From positions 1 to 7,239 of the forward strand of contig CAZLLE010000002.1 of NCBI GenBank assembly GCA_964560425.1: DNA of 7,239 nt, in the 5' to 3' direction. Made by a program: the position numbers and the translations under genes. The notes under the pieces are model-generated. The model worked only from the letters and a program-made list of their open reading frames with translations, ran no database searches and was not told the DNA's origin. Shown piece after piece: positions 1-4,736 of this stretch (the stretch's first letter is position 1; each line of letters starts with the position of its first letter). Source of the DNA: CAZLLE01 sp964560425 (GTDB taxonomy: Bacteria > Campylobacterota > Campylobacteria > Campylobacterales > QNZT01).

Positions 1-1
1 A

Positions 2-367
2 AATAGCAAAATTAAATCCCCCATGAGAGTAGGTGGATTTGTAAGTAGTGCTATCAAAGATGGCAAACTAAGCAAAAAGAAAATCTACCTAGAACCAAAA
101 AGCGATAAGTTTCAAGAGATAGTCCATAGAAATACCCTAGAGAAATATGAGGCTCTATTTGGCAAACCATACAGAGGAGAGCTAAAAATCAAGCTAATAG
201 AGCAGAAACCAAGAGAGCGAATATTTCACTATAGCAAAGGGGTTATCAAGGCTTGGTTTGGGGTTTATGAGATAGAGGGGGATGAGGATATTTTACGAAT
301 GATTTTAGATACTGGGATGGGGGCTAACTGTATGAAAGGGGTTGGTTTTTTGGAGGTTGTGAAATAA
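2..367 (+). CDS. cas6: Cas6 CRISPR RNA endoribonuclease, 3' part
   Basis: Cas6 cuts pre-crRNA inside each repeat to give mature guides with a repeat-derived 5' handle. The reading frame is open to the left edge, so the ATG at 23 is an internal Met and the true start lies upstream. What is visible (about 121 residues) is the C-terminal ferredoxin-like half. It has a segment of the type 'NTLEKYEALFG', a beta-strand/Lys-rich region, and the closing glycine-rich loop GMGANCMKGVGF, which matches the family pattern G-x-G-x(4)-G-[FV]-G near the C-terminus and contacts the RNA backbone. The usual length is about 220-260 aa, so roughly half is missing. Catalytic His/Tyr residues of the N-terminal half cannot be judged. 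It is separated from the other cas genes by 488 bp and may be transcribed independently. A long inverted repeat begins at its stop codon. Confidence 0.88.
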   Translation, partial: NSKIKSPMRVGGFVSSAIKDGKLSKKKIYLEPKSDKFQEIVHRNTLEKYEALFGKPYRGELKIKLIEQKPRERIFHYSKGVIKAWFGVYEIEGDEDILRMILDTGMGANCMKGVGFLEVVK

Positions 368-438
368 TCTCATTATAATTTTCTGATGGATGGTTTCAAA
401 CCCTATAAGAGAGAGCTATCTATCAAGAATAATGAGAT
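357..438 (-). ncRNA. Candidate CreA-like antitoxin RNA (repeat-like element plus guide)
   Basis: Seen on the minus strand: a promoter-like TATAAT at 450-445, a predicted start near 438, a degenerate repeat at 422-393 ending in TTTGAAAC, then a guide-like segment starting at 392 (CATCCATCAGA). The first 17 guide positions match 506-490 at 16 positions (one mismatch at position 12), and identity ends exactly at the first guide base. CreA RNAs of type I-B loci are known to sit between cas6 and cas8 and to use a partly matching guide to direct Cascade to a toxin promoter. The function here is inferred by that analogy. The 3' end is arbitrary: a 36-nt guide would run to 357, inside the cas6 3' end, and I see no convincing second repeat there. 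The outer hairpin arm (438-429) could pair with guide positions 17-26. Not proven to be transcribed. Confidence 0.5.
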
Positions 439-440
439 TA
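365..440. repeat. 12-bp perfect inverted repeat / long hairpin at the cas6 stop
   Basis: TAATCTCATTAT at 365-376 is the exact reverse complement of ATAATGAGATTA at 429-440. On the + strand RNA the inner part also pairs: 384-396 with 413-425, 13 pairs including several G-U, leaving a loop at about 397-412. On the - strand RNA the G-U pairs become A-C mismatches, so only the outer helix holds. No run of T follows on the + side, so it is not a standard terminator. It could end or protect the cas6 mRNA. In the - strand RNA it could clamp the guide region of the proposed CreA-like RNA. Confidence 0.7.
393..422 (-). repeat. Degenerate CRISPR-repeat-like element (psi-repeat)
   Basis: Read on the minus strand, 415-393 aligns without gaps to the repeat-like element before cas8 (820-842) at 15 of 23 positions. 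Both have a 7-nt loop (TCTTATA here, CCTTATC there) and both end in TTTGAAA plus one base. The 5-bp stem of the other copy has decayed here: only three inner pairs (C-G, U-G, C-G) remain. An intact handle with a weakened stem is what is known of CreA pseudo-repeats. No array is present to show the true repeat of this genome. Confidence 0.5.
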
Positions 441-444
441 ATGA

Positions 445-450
445 ATTATA
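445..450 (-). promoter_or_regulatory. Minus-strand promoter, -10 TATAAT
   Basis: On the minus strand GACTTTTTCAA is followed by TATAAT. A T-tract upstream of a consensus -10 without a -35 box is the usual sigma70 promoter in Campylobacterota. Transcription would begin near 438 and run leftward through the repeat-like element and guide, antisense to the cas6 3' end. No open reading frame of note follows in that direction, which fits an RNA gene. Confidence 0.5.
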
Positions 451-489
451 TTGAAAAAGTCTAATTATTAGCTGAAAAGAATATTTTCT

Positions 490-509
490 TAATTATCTGA
501 TGGATGTAA
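490..509 (-). promoter_or_regulatory. Candidate Cascade target site (protospacer seed plus TTA PAM)
   Basis: The plus strand at 490-506 repeats 376-392 at 16 of 17 positions (TCTGATGGATG exact, then one mismatch, then AATTA on the minus strand). Read as a target of the minus-strand guide, the matching strand is preceded by TTA (509-507), a plausible type I-B PAM, whereas the guide locus itself has AAC from the handle there, which would prevent self-targeting. Cascade bound here would cover about 472-509 plus a few bases on the PAM side, reaching the -35 to -30 zone of the promoter at 531-539. Confidence 0.45.
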
Positions 510-526
510 GAAGATTATTTAAGAAA

Positions 527-539
527 TTTTTGTTATAAT
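527..539 (+). promoter_or_regulatory. Promoter with extended -10 (TGTTATAAT)
   Basis: A T-run at 527-531 leads into TGTTATAAT, with the -10 hexamer TATAAT at 534-539. Predicted start is near 546, giving a short leader of about 23 nt to the TTG at 569. It overlaps a 7-bp inverted repeat, AGATTAT (512-518) with ATAATCT (535-541), which may be an additional operator. It would drive the small membrane-peptide gene and probably also contribute to the cas8-cas3 transcript, since no terminator is seen before cas8. Confidence 0.65.
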
Positions 540-568
540 CTAAATATATAATTTAAAAAGGATATATT

Positions 569-688
569 TTGACAGATAATACAATGATTATTTTAGGTGG
601 GCTAGTTGCCTTTGTAGCCGTTATATTTTTAGCTTTTTTATTTTCAGGGGATACAACGATTAATATTAATACAAAAAAAGAGGAATAA
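569..688 (+). CDS. 39-aa single-pass membrane peptide, candidate toxin (CreT-like position)
   Basis: I do not recognise this as a named family. The ORF starts at TTG 569, preceded by AAGGA (558-562) at an ideal 6-nt distance; an internal ATG at 584 has no comparable site. The product has a short polar N-terminus, one hydrophobic helix at about residues 6-26 (ILGGLVAFVAVIFLAFLF core), then a polar tail ending in KKEE. This is the shape of small membrane-depolarising toxins of type I toxin-antitoxin systems, but also of harmless small accessory subunits. Its place between cas6 and cas8, just downstream of a promoter flanked by a possible Cascade target, makes a CreT-like toxin the best guess. 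A coupled ORF begins one base after its stop codon. Coding status is well supported by the start signals; function is inference. Confidence 0.6.
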   Translation: MTDNTMIILGGLVAFVAVIFLAFLFSGDTTININTKKEE

Positions 689-821
689 ATGAATAATGTT
701 ACCTTCTATCTACACACTCAAAAAGTGCAAAAAATTACCAAAAGATTAGATAAAAGTGTTCCCGAAGGCATTTAGCAGTAATTTTCGTGTACAGGTGAAG
801 TATAACATAAAGATTTTTTAA
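689..821 (+). pseudogene. Small coupled ORF, possibly frameshifted remnant
   Basis: ATG 689 directly follows the TAA of the membrane peptide, with GAGG at 680-683 as ribosome binding site. The frame reads 28 residues (MNNVTFYLHTQK...) and stops at 773-775. In the frame at 750-821 another plausible stretch continues (VFPKAFSSNF then RVQVKYNIKIF) to a TAA at 819. One frameshift around 750-770 would join them into a single product of about 44 residues, so this may be a broken small gene, or the 28-residue peptide may be the real product. Not recognised. If the upstream peptide is a toxin, this could be a partner protein. The 3' end abuts the repeat-like element before cas8. Confidence 0.35.
801..806 (+). 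promoter_or_regulatory. Possible cas8-operon promoter (-10 TATAAC)
   Basis: TATAAC lies 50 bp before the cas8 start, with TTTTC at 782-786 upstream but no TG extension or clear -35. If used, transcription would start around 813, at the first base of the repeat-like element, placing that hairpin in the 5' leader of cas8. Weaker than the promoter at 527-539. Confidence 0.3.
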
Positions 822-842
822 GTCCCTTATCGACTTTGAAAT
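813..842 (+). repeat. Solitary CRISPR-repeat-like element in the cas8 leader
   Basis: A 30-nt stretch begins with A and six T, contains a perfect 5-bp stem AAGTC (820-824) with GACTT (832-836) around loop CCTTATC, and ends TTTGAAAT. Type I-B repeats commonly have 29-30 nt, a T-rich 5' end, a short central palindrome and a TTGAAA[CT] 3' handle, so the shape fits well. It resembles the minus-strand element at 393-422. No second copy is found at array spacing, so it is not an array. It lies 13 nt before the cas8 ATG and could be a relic, a Cas6 cleavage or binding site in the leader, or part of a mini-array. Confidence 0.5.
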
Positions 843-855
843 AGAAAGGAAAAAG

Positions 856-2406
856 ATGAGTCTAGCCCAAAAATTATATAATATTGGAAAAGCTACTACA
901 GATAAAAAAAGTATAAAATCTTTAATTATTAGAGAGCCAGATAGTTCAACAGACTATCAGACTGTAGCTATTGATTTTAGTATAAAAAAAGAGAAAGCTA
1001 TATTTAGAGATATAAGCAATAATTATTATGAAAATGTTTTTTATACAGATAAGCTTACTAATAGTTCAAATCCTCCAATTTATTTATATCCTAGTTTACT
1101 AATACATAATCTTAATAAAAAAAGTACACCTTATGATAAAATAGTTCAATTACAGGCATCATTAAAAAATATCATAACCTACCACTATGCCAATAAAAAA
1201 AATGAGCAGTTACTTCAATCTATTTTAGAACAGATAAGTGATAAAGAAATTGTTGACAAATTAAAGGTTTATCCAAAAGGGGACTATCTATATCTTATTA
1301 CAGTTGATAGTAAGTCTCTCTTTGAAATTATGCCCGAGATTTGGGATGGTTGGTTTAACTCTCCTGCTATCCCTTATAAAGATTTAGAGCCAAAAGAGTT
1401 TTATGATTTTATATCTACTAAGCAGATAGAGGTGGGTTATAATCCTGATATTGGTTGCTATACGGTCAATAATTATAATGATAAACTAAAACATAGAATT
1501 ATAGACAATATCCCTTTGTCTAAAGAGAGTGCTAGATATATCAAGTTTGGTTGGCTCTATGTTAGGAAGTATCTGATGTTCTATTTTGATGGTATGAGCT
1601 TTTCTATTGTTCCCTCTTATGTCAAAGAGAATGAAGAGGAGTTTAAAGAGATTTTATCTAAGTTAAAACTAGCAAATGAACAGAGTAAACAGAAAAGAAA
1701 TTCACTGAAAAATATAGCTAACGAAGAAGCTCTTATAAAAAAAGAGCTTGATAAGTTAGAGAAACGCAAGAAAAAAGATAAGCAAAAGATAGAAGAGACA
1801 AAAGATAGATTAAAAACAAAACAAAAAAGTAAAAAGAAATTTAATATAGCTGATGGACTCCTTACAAATTTTAAAGAAGATATTCAAGATTTAGAGTTTT
1901 ATCAAGGTCTAACGGTGGATTTTATATTTATGGAGTTCAATAAAAATGAGGTCAAAATATATGGTTCTATTGAAGAGGTACTTCCAAGCAGGGTCTCTAA
2001 ACTTGTGAAGAAGATGAAAGAGTATAATATAAAAGATACCCTATTGATAGGAAATAAGGATTATACACAAACTTATTTACATGATTTTTTTCATAGAGAT
2101 GAACTCTATTTTTATATGATGAACAAACGAAAAAATGACCCAAAAGATAGCTCTTATCGTCCTAAAATTTTGGAAGAGAGATTCTCTTTTGCAAGATTGT
2201 TATTAACCAATAGTCAAATCTCTCAAACAGACCTCTATAGACGATTTGAATTTAATACCGAGTTTGATTATGAACACAAAAAAAGAGTCAATGAAAAAGG
2301 TACAAAGTTATGGTTTGACAAAGAGAGAGGTTTAAAAGTGTATCAAGATGAACAAAATATCTTATCTTTTTTTAAAGATAGACAAATCAATAAAATAAAG
2401 GATTAA
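856..2406 (+). CDS. cas8b: Cas8b/Csh1-type large subunit of type I-B Cascade
   Basis: The large subunit recognises the PAM and starts target unwinding in Cascade. The assignment rests on its place directly before cas11-cas7-cas5-cas3 and on family-like segments: an alpha/beta N-terminal third, a middle stretch with VGYNPDIGCYTVNNYN (about 193-208), IPLSKESARYIKFGWLYV (about 219-236), and a beta-strand FDGMSFSIVP (about 244-253). These match the Csh1/TM1802 pattern of a 'PIS' segment followed by a helix and a strand ending near W/P. Residues about 257-328 are a Lys/Glu-rich coiled coil. At 516 aa it is shorter than common Csh1 proteins (about 600-700 aa), and the missing C-terminal helical domain appears to be the next gene. 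AAAGGA at 845-850 supports the ATG. Sequence similarity in this family is low, so the subtype is set mainly by its neighbours. Confidence 0.82.
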   Translation: MSLAQKLYNIGKATTDKKSIKSLIIREPDSSTDYQTVAIDFSIKKEKAIFRDISNNYYENVFYTDKLTNSSNPPIYLYPSLLIHNLNKKSTPYDKIVQLQASLKNIITYHYANKKNEQLLQSILEQISDKEIVDKLKVYPKGDYLYLITVDSKSLFEIMPEIWDGWFNSPAIPYKDLEPKEFYDFISTKQIEVGYNPDIGCYTVNNYNDKLKHRIIDNIPLSKESARYIKFGWLYVRKYLMFYFDGMSFSIVPSYVKENEEEFKEILSKLKLANEQSKQKRNSLKNIANEEALIKKELDKLEKRKKKDKQKIEETKDRLKTKQKSKKKFNIADGLLTNFKEDIQDLEFYQGLTVDFIFMEFNKNEVKIYGSIEEVLPSRVSKLVKKMKEYNIKDTLLIGNKDYTQTYLHDFFHRDELYFYMMNKRKNDPKDSSYRPKILEERFSFARLLLTNSQISQTDLYRRFEFNTEFDYEHKKRVNEKGTKLWFDKERGLKVYQDEQNILSFFKDRQINKIKD

Positions 2407-2409
2407 AAA

Positions 2410-2859
2410 ATGGAAAATATTCAACGAATGGAGTATGTGCTTTTTTCGCAAGAGTACAGATGCGATGAAGAGCAAGATAATATTTTGAAAAAAGCTTATT
2501 ATTTAGGTGCTTATACCAAAGCAGTTATAGATAGCTCATTTTATTCGAGAATTTCAGAGGGAAACACAACATTTAAACGATGGCTCTCCAATCAAATTAT
2601 CAATATGAAAAATCTTAATAAAATTTATGATAAAGCGACAACTTTTGAGAATAAATTGGAGTTAGGTGGAGCAAGATTACAAGATTTGAGCAGACAAGTG
2701 ACTTCTTATGATGAGAGTTCATCTAAAACTATCTCAAAATATACCGTATCATACTATTTTAGAAAAGGCTTCAATGAATTTATAAAGTTCAAAGAGGAGC
2801 AAAAAGAGAATGATGAGAAAATTAAAGCACATAACAAAAAAATTAAAGGAGCAAAATAA
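2410..2859 (+). CDS. cas11b: Cas11b-like small subunit, encoded as a separate gene
   Basis: A 149-aa, predicted mostly helical protein lies between cas8 and cas7. Cas11 lines the belly of Cascade and stabilises the R-loop. In many type I-B systems it comes from internal translation of the cas8 3' end. Here the opening segment, AYYLGAYTKAVI (about 29-40), resembles the 'FLLG' helix at the start of the Csh1 C-terminal domain, followed by a Thr/Phe-Lys-x-Leu segment and helices about 60-95 and 108-145. The end is very Lys/Glu-rich. AAGGA at 2398-2402 lies in the last codons of cas8 with 7-nt spacing, and the stop overlaps the cas7 ATG by one base (TAATG). Identity is inferred from position, length, helical content and the short cas8. 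It is an alternative that this is an unrelated accessory Cas protein. Confidence 0.62.
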   Translation: MENIQRMEYVLFSQEYRCDEEQDNILKKAYYLGAYTKAVIDSSFYSRISEGNTTFKRWLSNQIINMKNLNKIYDKATTFENKLELGGARLQDLSRQVTSYDESSSKTISKYTVSYYFRKGFNEFIKFKEEQKENDEKIKAHNKKIKGAK

Positions 2860-3809
2860 TGGATAATTTAGCAAAAGAGAGTGAAATTTTATTTATATGG
2901 GATACAAGACTTAGCAATCCAAACGGCGATATGATGAGTGACAATGCCAATAGATTTGATGAGATTGATGAGAAAGCAATAGTAAGTGATGTACGGATTA
3001 AACGAACCGTGAGAGATTATATTCAGTATCATAAAAAGATAGATATTTTTGTCAATAATGATGCTATTTTGGCAGGATATACCGATGAAAAAGGCAAAGG
3101 AGGCAGTGTTACAGCCGAAAATAGGTTTAACCAGATTAAAGAGCAGTTTGAAGATTTAGAAGATGAAAAGGGTATATTTTTAAGTTGTATAGATAACCGA
3201 CTCTTTGGAGGGGTTGCCCCCAAAAGTGGACTGCAACTCATAGGTGCTGTTCAGTTCTCTTGGACAAAATCGCTTAATAAGACAGAGACTGTTCTTTCAC
3301 AAGGTACAGGAGCATTTGCTACAGAGTCTAAAAAAGAGGGAGAGGCTAAATTTACTAAAACTTTCAGAGTAGATAACTATATCCCTTATGCCATTTTCCC
3401 TACCTATGGAACAGTTAACCGTGCAAATGTTGCCAATTGTCAAACAACACAAAAAGATATGAATGAGCTAATAGAGGGGTTATGGTTTGGGACTAAAAAG
3501 CTCAATACCCATACCAAAATGGGACAAAAACCTAGACTACTTTTAGAGGTTATCTATAAAGATGACTCTAATTATTTTGTGGGGCTTCTTGATGAGTTGG
3601 TAACACTTAAAAATAGTGAAGAGATTAGAAGTTTGGATGAGGCAGAGTTCGATTTTTCTCAATTGATTACAGTGCTTAATAATGCTGAGGGTTTTATTGA
3701 CAAAGTCAAAGTAGTTTTAGACACTAAAATGAGTAAATACAAATCAGAACTAGAGAAGATTAAAAAGATAGAGTTTATAGATGAGACTAAACTTTTAATC
3801 AAAGAGTAA
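2859..3809 (+). CDS. cas7: Cas7 (Csh2) backbone subunit of Cascade
   Basis: Cas7 polymerises along the crRNA spacer to form the Cascade filament. The 316-aa protein has the clear Csh2 signatures: SNPNGDMMSDNANRFDE near residues 18-34, then VSDVRIKRTVRDYIQ (about 42-56), DNRLFGGVAP (about 112-121), GAVQFSWTKSL (about 129-139) and the segment NYIPYAIFPTYGTVN (about 173-187). Length agrees with the family. It starts by a one-base overlap with the preceding stop, with AAGGAG at 2846-2851 at 7 nt, so it is translationally coupled. No catalytic Asp is expected, as type I Cas7 does not cut RNA. Nothing in it looks damaged. Confidence 0.95.
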   Translation: MDNLAKESEILFIWDTRLSNPNGDMMSDNANRFDEIDEKAIVSDVRIKRTVRDYIQYHKKIDIFVNNDAILAGYTDEKGKGGSVTAENRFNQIKEQFEDLEDEKGIFLSCIDNRLFGGVAPKSGLQLIGAVQFSWTKSLNKTETVLSQGTGAFATESKKEGEAKFTKTFRVDNYIPYAIFPTYGTVNRANVANCQTTQKDMNELIEGLWFGTKKLNTHTKMGQKPRLLLEVIYKDDSNYFVGLLDELVTLKNSEEIRSLDEAEFDFSQLITVLNNAEGFIDKVKVVLDTKMSKYKSELEKIKKIEFIDETKLLIKE

Positions 3810-3812
3810 GCC

Positions 3813-4736
3813 ATGTTTGCTTTTAAGATATGGGGAAATTTTGCTTCGTTTCGTGACCCTGTAACCATTAGTCAGAATCTATCTCTGCCACTACCTCCAA
3901 AAACGACCGTTGGTGGTATGATGGCTTCTATTTTAGGTATAGAGAATTATTTTGAGGATAGTGACTATTTTGATTTTGGCTACTCTTGTGTGATGTTAAA
4001 TGATATTAGAAAAAAGAGTTTTTCACAAAACTATATTGAAAAATATACAAGCAGAGTAGGCACAAAAATAACAGCCTATGAGGGTGCTATTAAAAAGTAT
4101 AGAGAGGTAGAGAAAGCCAAAGAGAAACTTTTGAAGTTAAAAAGAGAGAAAGAGGAGCTTATGGCATTAACCTCTCCTAAGAAAGCTCAAATTATAAAGC
4201 TTGAAAAGAGACCTAAAGAGATTTATAAACAGCTAAAGATGATCAACAAAAAATGTAAAATTTTACAAGATGAGATAGTGAAGTGGGAAAAGAAAAAAAA
4301 TGAGACTTTTACCAAACCAAAGCCAACCAACAGAGAGTTGATTTTGAATCCATCTTATCTGATTGTTATTGAAAATTTTAAGTATGAAAAGCAGATAGTA
4401 GAGCATTTGGGAAATCACTCTGCTATTTTTCCTTTCTATTTAGGCAACAGTGAGTTTGCTGGTAATTTTAGATACATAGAGACAAAAACTATAGATAAAC
4501 AGATAGATAGAGTGGACTCTTTTACAAAAAATATTGGGCTGATTGATTTTGAGTTTGAACAGACCTACTCCAATATGACCATGCCACTAAGAGCCATAAA
4601 AGAGAGACAGTATAAAGAGTATCAAAAAATTGTTTTTAGCGATAAAAGTATTAAATTAAAAGAGCCAATAGAGGGGTTGAAGTTAGAGTTAACTCTTGAT
4701 AACCAAAAGGTGGAGCTGGGCTGTGAATTTATTTGA
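3813..4736 (+). CDS. cas5: Cas5 (type I-B) with coiled-coil insertion
   Basis: Cas5 caps the 5' handle of the crRNA and bridges Cas7 and Cas8. Family features are the N-terminal FKIWGNFASFRDP (4-16), LPLPPKTTVGGMMASILG (25-42) with the conserved P-P-K-T-T-x-x-G-M segment, PTNRELILNPSYLI (about 171-184) and FPFYLGNSEFAGNF (206-219). At 307 aa it is longer than usual (about 220-250 aa). The excess is a charged helix-rich insertion at about 90-165 (KLLKLKREKEEL and similar), predicted to be a coiled-coil hairpin, between the first strand-loop and the 'PT-REL-NPSY' strand. It starts 3 nt after the cas7 stop with only a weak ribosome binding site (AAAGAG at 3801-3806), so it depends on coupling. 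Its 3' end carries the ribosome binding site for cas3 and overlaps it by 14 nt. Confidence 0.92.
   Translation: MFAFKIWGNFASFRDPVTISQNLSLPLPPKTTVGGMMASILGIENYFEDSDYFDFGYSCVMLNDIRKKSFSQNYIEKYTSRVGTKITAYEGAIKKYREVEKAKEKLLKLKREKEELMALTSPKKAQIIKLEKRPKEIYKQLKMINKKCKILQDEIVKWEKKKNETFTKPKPTNRELILNPSYLIVIENFKYEKQIVEHLGNHSAIFPFYLGNSEFAGNFRYIETKTIDKQIDRVDSFTKNIGLIDFEFEQTYSNMTMPLRAIKERQYKEYQKIVFSDKSIKLKEPIEGLKLELTLDNQKVELGCEFI

Noticed and set aside
23..25. ATG as the cas6 start
   Set aside because: The frame is open upstream to the window edge and the protein would be only half of a Cas6.
365..440. Rho-independent terminator for cas6
   Set aside because: The stem is AT-rich, the loop is long and no T-run follows on the plus strand.
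749..842. Plus-strand mini-array with 749-778 as first repeat, 779-812 as spacer and 813-842 as second repeat
   Set aside because: The first element aligns only with a 3-nt gap and about 14 scattered matches. The spacer start AATTTTCGT resembles 525-533 near the promoter, but in AT-rich DNA this is not distinguishable from chance. The minus-strand model is stronger.
368..855. A standard CRISPR array in the cas6-cas8 gap
   Set aside because: Only two diverged repeat-like elements, in opposite orientation and about 400 bp apart; no regular repeat spacing.
3029..3241. Minus-strand ORF inside cas7
   Set aside because: It lies wholly within a clearly conserved cas7 frame, has no ribosome binding site and reads as low-complexity Ser/Leu/Lys shadow sequence.
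4696..4722. TTG start extending cas3 by nine residues
   Set aside because: No ribosome binding site precedes it, while GTG 4723 has GGAG at 7 nt; the added residues are out-of-frame reading of the cas5 end.
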